Part shown: positions 8,137 to 15,355 of the stretch, piece after piece
How positions within the stretch are numbered: the stretch's first letter is position 1
How the letters are laid out: each line of letters starts with the position of its first letter
NCBI GenBank assembly: GCA_026416095.1
Contig: JAOAFV010000018.1
Location: 1-39,836 of the forward strand
DNA: 39,836 nucleotides
DNA from: Bacteroidales bacterium
GTDB lineage: Bacteria; Bacteroidota; Bacteroidia; Bacteroidales; GWA2-32-17
Direction: 5' to 3'
Position numbers and translations under genes: made by a program
The notes under the pieces: model-generated
Database searches by the model: none
Told to the model about the DNA's origin: nothing
What the model saw: only the letters and a program-made list of their open reading frames with translations

Positions 8137-9417
8137 ATGAAACAAAAGTATAATGTTCTTGTAATTGGTTCGGGTGGGAGAGAAAATGCTATTGCATGGA
8201 AATGCAGTGTTTCGAATAAAATAAGAAAATTATATATAGCGCCAGGTAATGCTGGTACCGCTACAATTGGAGAAAATACTAATGTCGACATAAAAAATTT
8301 TAAAGAGATAAAAGAAGTTATAAATGAGAAAAATATTAACATAGTAATCATAGGACCCGAAGAGCCCTTGGTAAATGGTATAGTTGATTATCTTCAAAAA
8401 GAATTGAAAAAAGAAGTTTATATTGTAGGACCAACGAAAGAAGCATCGATGCTTGAGGGTAGTAAAGCCTTTGCCAAACAATTTATGCTAAAATATAATA
8501 TTCCAACAGCTCCTTATCATATAGTTAATAAAAACAATATTGATAATGGTGTAGCTTTCCTGAAGTCAATTGCGCCGCCTTATGTAATAAAAGCCGATGG
8601 ATTAGCAGGTGGGAAAGGCGTATATATTGTTAACGATTTAAACGAGGCAATCGATACGTTAAAAGAATTTTTGGCCGGCAAATTTGGTAAGGCTAGCGAA
8701 GTTGTTGTACTTGAAAAGTTTCTGAAAGGAAAGGAAGTATCTTTTTTTGCTTTAGTTAATGAGCGTAATTTTGTAGTTCTTCCAGAAGCTAAGGATTATA
8801 AAAAAGTTGGAGAAGGCGACACAGGCCTTAATACAGGTGGAATGGGATCGGTTTCTCCTGTTTCTTTTGTTACCAACGAAATTCGCCAAAAAATTAATAC
8901 TACAATTATACATAGAACAATTTATGGCTTAATTAAAGAAAACATAAGATATAAGGGAATTATTTATTTTGGACTATTGATCGATGAAAACAATAATCCA
9001 TATGTTATAGAGTATAATGTACGTTTGGGCGATCCAGAAGCTCAAGTTATTTTACCTCGAATTGAAAATGATTTTATCGATTTAATTGAAAATGTAATAA
9101 TTTATCAGCAGCCAGTAAATATTAAAGTATTGCCTGAATATTATGTTGGTGTTGTACTTGCCTCAAAAGGCTACCCACAGGAATTTGAAGTTAATAAGAA
9201 AATAATTATTAATACTCGTGACGATGATTCGTTATTATTTTTTGCAGGGGCTAAAAAGGTTGGTAACGAAATTTATACTTCGGGAGGAAGAGTTGTAACA
9301 GTTGTTAGTCACGGACAAACTTTAAAAGATTCAAAAGAAAAGGTATATAATACAATTTCTAAAATTCATTTTGATAATTTATATTACAGAACTGATATCG
9401 GTTACGATTTATTTTAA
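8137..9417 (+). CDS. purD: Phosphoribosylamine--glycine ligase (GAR synthetase)
   Basis: A 426-residue enzyme joining glycine to phosphoribosylamine with ATP, the second step of purine synthesis. It has the N-terminal VLVIGSGGRENAIAWK, APGNAGT, the GPEEPLVNGIVD block and the ATP-grasp domain (IKADGLAGGKGVYIV, VVVLEKFLKGKEVSFF, EYNVRLGDPEAQVILPR). Length is normal for the family. It heads a four-gene run: its stop overlaps the next ATG by one base (TAATG). purE lies elsewhere in the window in another operon. Confidence 0.96.
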   Translation: MKQKYNVLVIGSGGRENAIAWKCSVSNKIRKLYIAPGNAGTATIGENTNVDIKNFKEIKEVINEKNINIVIIGPEEPLVNGIVDYLQKELKKEVYIVGPTKEASMLEGSKAFAKQFMLKYNIPTAPYHIVNKNNIDNGVAFLKSIAPPYVIKADGLAGGKGVYIVNDLNEAIDTLKEFLAGKFGKASEVVVLEKFLKGKEVSFFALVNERNFVVLPEAKDYKKVGEGDTGLNTGGMGSVSPVSFVTNEIRQKINTTIIHRTIYGLIKENIRYKGIIYFGLLIDENNNPYVIEYNVRLGDPEAQVILPRIENDFIDLIENVIIYQQPVNIKVLPEYYVGVVLASKGYPQEFEVNKKIIINTRDDDSLLFFAGAKKVGNEIYTSGGRVVTVVSHGQTLKDSKEKVYNTISKIHFDNLYYRTDIGYDLF

Positions 9418-10295
9418 TGTTGTTGCAAATTTTTAAAGAAAATAGTATTTATAAAAAAATTTTGTTTTATTTTATATTAGGTACAGTAATATTACCTATT
9501 ATTTACTTTTTAGAAAATTCGCTTTCCTACAAAATTTTATTATTATTTGCATTATGTTTTATTTTTTTTCTTATAAAAAAATTTTCTGAACTCACTGAGC
9601 TTAATCTAATTTTATCGTCTTTTGTTTTTTACCTATTATTTATAATTTTAATCTTTCTTAAGCCAAAAATTAATGCTATTGTATCGCTTATGCTATTTAC
9701 TTCATTTTTATATTTTGTGTTAAAGCTTTATGACTGCACTAATGTTCTTAAAGAATTATTTTACTTAGGGCTAATTACAGCAGGTGGAATTTTAGTAGAT
9801 TTTTATAATGTTATTTATGCTTTTTTTTTGATAATATCTAGTTTTTTTATTCGCAAGCTCTCTTTTAACGATTACCTTAATTATATAAACGGATTGTTAA
9901 TAGTTTTTTTTATTTATGATTTATACTTGTTTTATGCATACGACACTCATGTATATAAAAGGTTAGTTTTTGAAAATTTTTTTTCTTTAAATAACAAATT
10001 TTACTTTATTATATTCATGAATTTACTACTTTTAATTTTCTTTTTAATCTATCGTTTTAATTTATCTACAGTGAAATTAAGGCAATATTACTATTATTTT
10101 TTAACAGTTTTTTTTATTTTATCTGTTTTTCAATTAATAATAAAATCGGGTAATTTTATTACTTTCCAATTTTTCTTATTATCATTATTAATTTCTTTTG
10201 TGAGCATAGATTTAAAAAATGGATATTTTTTTCGAAAATTTTTACTTTCTTTGTTTTTATCGTATTTTATACTATTGTTAATAGTTATACTATGA
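9417..10295 (+). CDS. Polytopic inner-membrane protein of unknown function
   Basis: A 292-residue, strongly hydrophobic protein with about nine to ten predicted helices and very short loops. No motif or catalytic residue stands out. It begins inside the stop codon of purD and ends inside the start of tadA (ATGA), so it is firmly part of that operon. In some flavobacteria a membrane protein of the DUF6427 type occurs near purD; I suspect this is a relative but cannot confirm it by eye. The very high Phe/Leu/Ile content partly reflects the AT-rich genome. Confidence 0.8.
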   Translation: MLLQIFKENSIYKKILFYFILGTVILPIIYFLENSLSYKILLLFALCFIFFLIKKFSELTELNLILSSFVFYLLFIILIFLKPKINAIVSLMLFTSFLYFVLKLYDCTNVLKELFYLGLITAGGILVDFYNVIYAFFLIISSFFIRKLSFNDYLNYINGLLIVFFIYDLYLFYAYDTHVYKRLVFENFFSLNNKFYFIIFMNLLLLIFFLIYRFNLSTVKLRQYYYYFLTVFFILSVFQLIIKSGNFITFQFFLLSLLISFVSIDLKNGYFFRKFLLSLFLSYFILLLIVIL

Positions 10296-10738
10296 TTTTG
10301 AACGATGAATATTTTATGAAAGAAGCAATAAAAGAAGCTAAAAAAGCATTTAACAAAGATGAAGTTCCAGTTGGCAGTGTAATAGTTTATAATAATAAGA
10401 TTATTGCAAGAGCGCATAATATGGTTGAAAGTTTAAACGATGTAACTGCTCATGCCGAAATTATTGCAATTACTGCTGCTTCGAACCTATTAGGCATTAA
10501 ATATTTGAGAGACTGTTCAATCTATGTTAACTTAGAACCATGTCCTATGTGTTCTTCTGCTTTAAATTGGGCTCAAATAAAAAATGTTATATTTGGTGCT
10601 TACGATCCTAAAAATGGCTCAATATCTAAAGGATATAATCTTTTTCATCCTAAAACTAAAATTAAAGGTGGTGTTTTAAAAAATGAAACTGAGCAATTAT
10701 TAAAAATGTTTTTCGAAAATAAAAGAAAAAAGAAATGA
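10292..10738 (+). CDS. tadA: tRNA-specific adenosine deaminase / nucleoside deaminase
   Basis: A 148-residue zinc deaminase. It shows HAE (His54, Glu56) and PCPMC (Cys84, Cys87) of the cytidine deaminase-like fold, with the TadA context DEVPVGSVIV, NLEPCPMCSSAL and FGAYDPKNGS. TadA converts adenosine 34 to inosine in tRNA-Arg(ACG). Guanine deaminases share the fold, so the function is likely but not certain. The gene overlaps its neighbours by 4 bp on each side (ATGA), a sign of coupled translation. Confidence 0.9.
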   Translation: MILNDEYFMKEAIKEAKKAFNKDEVPVGSVIVYNNKIIARAHNMVESLNDVTAHAEIIAITAASNLLGIKYLRDCSIYVNLEPCPMCSSALNWAQIKNVIFGAYDPKNGSISKGYNLFHPKTKIKGGVLKNETEQLLKMFFENKRKKK

Positions 10739-11334
10739 AAAGAAAACTAGATATTTATAGTCTGCCAAAATTATATCAAGCTAAAAAAGTTATCTGTGTT
10801 TTTTGTGCTTCGTCAGATAATATTGATGACGTCTATAAAAAAGAAGCTTTCAAATTAGGCGAACTAATTGCAAAGAACGACTTTTTATTAGTGCATGGTG
10901 GTGGCAAAATTGGTTTAATGAAATATTTAAGTGAAGGCGCTCAAAAACATGGAGGTAAAGTTATAGGTATTTTACCTGAAAGCCTAAATATCGAAGGTAT
11001 TGCCTCCGAAACCGACGACGAATTAATTATTACAAGTACCGTTGCCGAAAGAAAATTCGAAATGCGAAAAAGAGCCGATGCTTTTATTGTATTACCAGGT
11101 GGCTTTGGTACAGTTGAAGAATTTTTTGAAACAGTAACACTTAAACAACTAAATTATCATAATAAATTGATAGTGCTTGTTAACATAAATAATTATTTTA
11201 CTAAACTTATGGATTTTTTAAAAGATTCGGTCGATAAAGGTTTTGTATTGCCTGAACATTTTAATTTATTTATTATTGTTAATAATGTTGAAGATGCTAT
11301 TATTAAAGTTAAAGAATATTTCAAAAATAAGTAA
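10735..11334 (+). CDS. LOG-family protein (TIGR00730), nucleotide 5'-monophosphate phosphoribohydrolase-like
   Basis: A 199-residue Rossmann-fold protein. It has the family motifs VFCASSD (residues 22-28), LVHGGGKIGLM (52-62) and the signature PGGFGTVEEFFE (121-132), preceded by ERKFEMRKRADAF. Members cleave ribose-5-phosphate from cytokinin or purine nucleotides; in non-plant-associated bacteria the natural substrate is unclear. It overlaps tadA by 4 bp and closes the purD operon. The next 230 bases hold no clear gene. Confidence 0.9.
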   Translation: MKRKLDIYSLPKLYQAKKVICVFCASSDNIDDVYKKEAFKLGELIAKNDFLLVHGGGKIGLMKYLSEGAQKHGGKVIGILPESLNIEGIASETDDELIITSTVAERKFEMRKRADAFIVLPGGFGTVEEFFETVTLKQLNYHNKLIVLVNINNYFTKLMDFLKDSVDKGFVLPEHFNLFIIVNNVEDAIIKVKEYFKNK

Positions 11335-11564
11335 AATTTTATTGAATTGTAATGTAAAAAACTAATTTTAGTTTATGAATAAGATAATTGTTGAAAAAAG
11401 TTTAAAAATTATAAACTCACGAATTATAAGTTTTTTATAAAGTTTTTAATGTTTAAAATAATGCTTTAATTTTTTTATGTGTTTAGGAAAATTTAGGAAA
11501 TATAAAATGTAAAAAATTTTTTAAAAGAAAGCTCAATAATGAAAAGTAAAATATTTAAGGAACT
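11335..11564. other. Intergenic region between the LOG gene and the M20 peptidase
   Basis: Very AT-rich. It contains a 21-codon frame from an ATG at 11375 with no recognisable family and a 9-codon frame at 11539-11568. No exact TAnnTTTG box and no GC-rich terminator stem were seen. Confidence 0.4.
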
Positions 11565-11568
11565 ATGA
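11539..11568 (+). other. Nine-codon mini-ORF overlapping the M20 peptidase start
   Basis: ATG at 11539 encodes MKSKIFKEL and stops with a TGA that overlaps the peptidase ATG at 11565 (ATGA). It could be a leader cistron that feeds ribosomes to the peptidase, or it could be chance. Confidence 0.2.
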
Positions 11569-12902
11569 AAAATTACGATTATTTTATTAATGACCTTTTG
11601 GAATTTTTAAAAATTCCATCGGTAAGTGCAAAACAAGATAATTCAGAAAACATGCATAAGGCGGCAATTTTTTTAAAAGAAATTTTACTTAAATATGGAG
11701 CCGATTATGCAGAGGTAATAAAAACACAAGGTCATCCAATCGTTTATGGCGAAAAAAATGTTTCAAAAGATACTAAAACCATTATTATTTATGGCCATTA
11801 CGATGTTATGCCTGCTGAGCCATTAGAACAATGGAAAACTAATCCTTTTGAGCCTGTTATTACCGACAATAAAATTTTTGCTCGGGGCGCAAACGATGAT
11901 AAAGGGCAAATTTTTATTCAGCTTGCAGCATTCAAATATGTTGTTGAACATAATTTTCTTAAATACAACGTAAAATTTATTTTTGAAGGAGAAGAAGAAA
12001 TTGGCTCAACTTCTTTGAAACAATGGTTAACTTTAAATAAAGAAAACATTAATGCCTCTCTTATTGTAGTATCAGATACAGGAATGATAGACGAAAATAA
12101 ACCTTCGATTACTATTGGGTTAAGGGGGCTTGTGTATCTTCAAATTAAGGTTACAGGTCCTTTACGCGACTTACATAGCGGTTTATATGGTGGTGCGGTT
12201 GCAAATCCAATTAATATATTATGTCGACTTATTGCGTCGGTTCAGGATAACAATGGTAAAATACTTATTCCAGGCTTTTATGATGATGTTATTGAGTTCG
12301 ATAATAACCAAAGAGCATTATTGAATATGGTATCGATCGATGAACAAAAATATAAGGAAGAAATTGGAGTTAAAATGCTTTATGGTGAACAAAATTATAC
12401 TCTAATAGAGAGAACAAGTATACGCCCAACATTCGATGTATGTGGAATATGGGGAGGCTATATGGGCGAGGGTAGTAAAACAATTATACCTTCGGTTGCG
12501 TTTGCAAAGGTTTCTTCAAGAATTGTACCTGCTCAAACAAGTAAAAAAATTGCTGAACTTATTAAAGATTATTTTATTAAGGTTGCTCCACCTTACGTTT
12601 CCATAGAAGTTGATATTTTGCATGGTGGAGAACCATACTTAATGCCTTTAAATCATAAAGCATTAATAACTGCTAAAGAAGCATTGCGCAGTACATATAA
12701 TATTGAACCTGCTTTTTACATTAGTGGTGGTAGTATTCCTATTATTTCTGAATTTGAACAAATACTTGGTGTTAAGTCTTTATTACTGGGTTTTGGTCTT
12801 GATTCAGATGCTATACATGCACCAAACGAAAATTTTAAGCTATCGCAGTTTGAAAAAGGAATAAAAACATTGATTGAATTTTACAAAAACTTAGAATTGT
12901 AA
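11565..12902 (+). CDS. M20 family metallopeptidase (dipeptidase)
   Basis: A 445-residue zinc-dependent peptidase of the M20 (ArgE/DapE/CPG2/carnosinase) superfamily. It shows YGHYDVMP (His78, Asp80 catalytic), ARGANDDKGQ (bridging Asp111), and EGEEEIGS (catalytic Glu and metal-ligand Glu in 143-145). The central dimerisation lid contains DLHSGLYGG, typical of the carnosinase-like M20 dipeptidases, and the C-terminus has the last metal ligand in DAIHAPNE. It has no signal peptide, so it is likely cytoplasmic and cleaves dipeptides. Its 3' end overlaps the convergent kinase gene by 12 bp. Confidence 0.92.
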   Translation: MKNYDYFINDLLEFLKIPSVSAKQDNSENMHKAAIFLKEILLKYGADYAEVIKTQGHPIVYGEKNVSKDTKTIIIYGHYDVMPAEPLEQWKTNPFEPVITDNKIFARGANDDKGQIFIQLAAFKYVVEHNFLKYNVKFIFEGEEEIGSTSLKQWLTLNKENINASLIVVSDTGMIDENKPSITIGLRGLVYLQIKVTGPLRDLHSGLYGGAVANPINILCRLIASVQDNNGKILIPGFYDDVIEFDNNQRALLNMVSIDEQKYKEEIGVKMLYGEQNYTLIERTSIRPTFDVCGIWGGYMGEGSKTIIPSVAFAKVSSRIVPAQTSKKIAELIKDYFIKVAPPYVSIEVDILHGGEPYLMPLNHKALITAKEALRSTYNIEPAFYISGGSIPIISEFEQILGVKSLLLGFGLDSDAIHAPNENFKLSQFEKGIKTLIEFYKNLEL

Positions 12903-13874
12903 ATATTTTTTATTTATTATATTTTTTAGTTCTTCAATTTCTTGGTCGGGTATTTTTGCTCCGTAGTGTTCTATTACCTTAGAAGCAAGTAATGTGCCTA
13001 TCTCTCCACATTTTTTTATGCTTAAACCTTTTAGTAAACCATATAAAAAACCGGCTGCATACCAATCACCTGCTGCTGTGGTATCTTTCACATTTACTTT
13101 TAATGCTGGTATCTGTGTTATTTCATTATTAAAATATATTATTGATCCAAGATATCCTCTTTTAATAATTATGTATTTGCAATAGTCCTTAAAAAAGTTA
13201 ATTGTATAATATATATCATTATGTGTAAGCGAATATGATTCTTCTTCATTAGCAAATAGTATGTCGACATACTTCTTAATAAAATCTCTTAGAAAATCTC
13301 TATTGTCTTCAACAACGTTATAGCTTGACAAATCAAATGATATAAGTAAATTATTTTCTTTACCTAATTGGGCAGTTTTTTCGATAAGAGGTTTGTTATA
13401 TGTGAGGTAACCTTCTATATGTAAAATAGTATTTCCATAAAACCATTCCGTTTTCAACTCATTATGAGTAAGTTCGGCAGAGGCTCCTAAAAAAGTTGCA
13501 AATGTTCTTTCCGAGTCTGGAGTAACGAAAACAATTGCCTGGCCCGATGGCGACGATGACTTCGATAGATAACAGTTTACATTTTTTCTTTTCATATCAT
13601 ATTCAAAAAACCTTCCTATATCATCGTCGCCAATTTTACCAATATATGAGCACTTTTCTCCTAAAGCACCAATACCATATATCGTGTTAGCTACACTACC
13701 ACCAGAACTTAATTTTTTTTTGTTTTTACCTAATCTTTTTTCAATACTTTTTAGCTTTTCAATGTTTACAAGTTGCATGCTTCCTTTTGGAAAATTCAGT
13801 TCTTTTAATAATTCATAATCTTGTAATGGAGTAATAATATCAGTAATTGCATTGCCTATACCAATTATACTCAT
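12891..13874 (-). CDS. PfkB-family carbohydrate kinase (adenosine-kinase-like)
   Basis: A 327-residue ribokinase-fold kinase. It shows GIGNAITDIITP at the N-terminus, SGGSVANTIYGIGALG (residues about 57-72, sugar-binding first signature), GKIGDDDIGRFF, and the second PfkB signature at 264-270 (DTTAAGD) with the expected catalytic base Asp270. In most family members this reads DTxGAGD, so one Gly of the anion hole is Ala here. Bacteroidota homologues are usually annotated as adenosine kinase or sugar kinase; the substrate is not proven. An exact TAnnTTTG box lies 18 bases upstream of its ATG. Confidence 0.88.
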   Translation of the reverse strand: MSIIGIGNAITDIITPLQDYELLKELNFPKGSMQLVNIEKLKSIEKRLGKNKKKLSSGGSVANTIYGIGALGEKCSYIGKIGDDDIGRFFEYDMKRKNVNCYLSKSSSPSGQAIVFVTPDSERTFATFLGASAELTHNELKTEWFYGNTILHIEGYLTYNKPLIEKTAQLGKENNLLISFDLSSYNVVEDNRDFLRDFIKKYVDILFANEEESYSLTHNDIYYTINFFKDYCKYIIIKRGYLGSIIYFNNEITQIPALKVNVKDTTAAGDWYAAGFLYGLLKGLSIKKCGEIGTLLASKVIEHYGAKIPDQEIEELKNIINKKYLQF

Positions 13875-13892
13875 AAAAAACTATAATTGGTA

Positions 13893-13900
13893 CAAAAGTA
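13893..13900 (-). promoter_or_regulatory. -7 promoter element for the PfkB kinase
   Basis: TACTTTTG on the minus strand, 18 bases before the ATG at 13874. It is divergent from the promoter at 13965. Confidence 0.6.
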
Positions 13901-13964
13901 ATATCAAAAAAATACAAAAAAAAAATCTTTATTTAAAGAATTAACATTTTTAATAATTTTTTTT

Positions 13965-13972
13965 TACCTTTG
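13965..13972 (+). promoter_or_regulatory. -7 promoter element that fixes the lipoprotein start
   Basis: TACCTTTG is an exact TAnnTTTG match ending 27 bases before the ATG at 14000. The longer open frame would start at the TTG inside this box (13970), which is therefore not a real start. Confidence 0.62.
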
Positions 13973-13999
13973 TTTTTTAAAGTTGCGATATTTTTTTTG

Positions 14000-14680
14000 A
14001 TGAGGTTGTTGTTATACCTATACATTGTAGTGAGTGTTTTTCTTTTATCGTGTAAAAATATTAATATTGGCGGAGGAAAATCGGAAGGTGTTATTGAATA
14101 CGACATTAAGTATTTGCAGAGCGAAAAAGAAAATCCATTAATATCTTTGCTACCAACAACTTTAGTTTATAAATATAAAGACGATAAAATAATGCAGAAA
14201 ATTGAAGGGTGGATGGGTGTTTTTCATTTAGCTGGCATAGTTAGATTAAAAGAAAATTATAAGGCAGGTTACATGAAAATACTGGGAGAAAAGTATGTTT
14301 TTGAAACTACTGTAGATGGCGTATCGTTTGGGTATGATCCTTATAATAAAATGGTTCTTAAACCAGTTGATTCAACAAAAATAATAGCGGGGCTAAAGTG
14401 TAAAGGTGTAGAGGTATATTTAAATGATTCTACAAAACCATCGTTTGTTGTTTATTATACCGATGAAATTAAAATCGAAAATCCTAATTGTAACAACCCA
14501 TTTAAAGAAATTAAGGGTGTTTTAATGGAATATAGAATGACATTTCAGAAAATTCCTATGAAAATTACTGCAAGAAGAGTGTCTAATGAGAGTGTTCCAG
14601 AAGATGAATTTGTGGTACCTGATGGGTACCAACATGTTACACTTGAAAAAATGCAAGAAGTTATAAATAACTTAATGTAA
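14000..14680 (+). CDS. Lipoprotein, DUF4412-like, first of two paralogues
   Basis: A 226-residue protein with a lipoprotein signal (SVFLLSC, lipid Cys18), followed by GGGKSEGVIEYDIKYLQ. The C-terminal half contains GLKCKGVEVYL, PFKEIKGVLMEYRM and DGYQHVTLEKMQE. The same blocks recur in the next gene (NTPYKEINGVLMEYCQ, AGFTKMT), so the two are diverged tandem copies. I place them tentatively with DUF4412-like envelope proteins of Bacteroidota; the function is unknown. It lies 6 bases upstream of its paralogue and is the first gene of the ftsK-lolA run, so it is likely transcribed with cell-division and lipoprotein-transport genes. Confidence 0.85.
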   Translation: MRLLLYLYIVVSVFLLSCKNINIGGGKSEGVIEYDIKYLQSEKENPLISLLPTTLVYKYKDDKIMQKIEGWMGVFHLAGIVRLKENYKAGYMKILGEKYVFETTVDGVSFGYDPYNKMVLKPVDSTKIIAGLKCKGVEVYLNDSTKPSFVVYYTDEIKIENPNCNNPFKEIKGVLMEYRMTFQKIPMKITARRVSNESVPEDEFVVPDGYQHVTLEKMQEVINNLM

Positions 14681-14686
14681 TAAACT

Positions 14687-15349
14687 ATGAAAACTGTTTT
14701 TTTAATTTTATTTTGTTTAAGTACTTTAATGCTAAAAAGCCAGAAAAAAGGAGATGTTAGTACTTTTGAAGGAACTATTGTTTATTCAATTACTACGGAA
14801 GGGGAAATAGATGCCAATGTAAAGGCTGCTTTACCGTTAGAAGTAACTTTATCGGTAAAAGGGCCAAAATCGCTAATTGAAATGCAAACAGCTTACGGAA
14901 AACAATCGGTAATTTCTAATAGCGAAACCAAAGAGCAGATTGTACTTATTGATATGATGGGACAAAAATTTGCTGTAACTTCTACTAAAGAAGAAAACGA
15001 AAAAGCTTTAGCAGAACTAACCCCTTATAAGATCACGCAAACAAATGAAACAAAAAAAATTGCAGGCTACGATTGTATTAAATACGAAGTTTCTAATGAA
15101 AATGAGAAATATGATTTTTATGTGGCAAAAGATCTTATTGTTAATAATTTAAATTGGAACACTCCATACAAGGAAATTAATGGTGTTTTGATGGAATACT
15201 GTCAGAAAAATAAAGATTACGGAGTAACTGTTAAATATACTGCAAAGGAAGTAAGAAAATCTAAAATAAAAGATAAAGTTTTTGAAATACCAGCAGGTTT
15301 CACAAAGATGACAATAGGAGAATTTAAACAAATGTTCGGTGGCGAATAA
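14687..15349 (+). CDS. Exported protein, DUF4412-like, second paralogue
   Basis: A 220-residue protein with an N-terminal signal peptide (MKTVFLILFCLSTLMLKSQ). There is no clear lipobox at the cleavage site, unlike its neighbour, so it is probably soluble in the periplasm; Cys10 within the hydrophobic stretch leaves some doubt. Features are FEGTIVYSITTEGEI, KKIAGYDCIKYEVS, NTPYKEINGVLMEY and IPAGFTKMTIGEFKQM. It shares block order with the preceding lipoprotein. No catalytic motif is visible and the function is unknown. It sits 6 bases before ftsK. Confidence 0.85.
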   Translation: MKTVFLILFCLSTLMLKSQKKGDVSTFEGTIVYSITTEGEIDANVKAALPLEVTLSVKGPKSLIEMQTAYGKQSVISNSETKEQIVLIDMMGQKFAVTSTKEENEKALAELTPYKITQTNETKKIAGYDCIKYEVSNENEKYDFYVAKDLIVNNLNWNTPYKEINGVLMEYCQKNKDYGVTVKYTAKEVRKSKIKDKVFEIPAGFTKMTIGEFKQMFGGE

Positions 15350-15355
15350 TAAATT

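Noticed and set aside
10130-10417. Minus-strand 95-codon frame across the membrane protein and tadA junction
   Set aside because: Both plus-strand genes are well supported and overlap there; the frame has no promoter or family.
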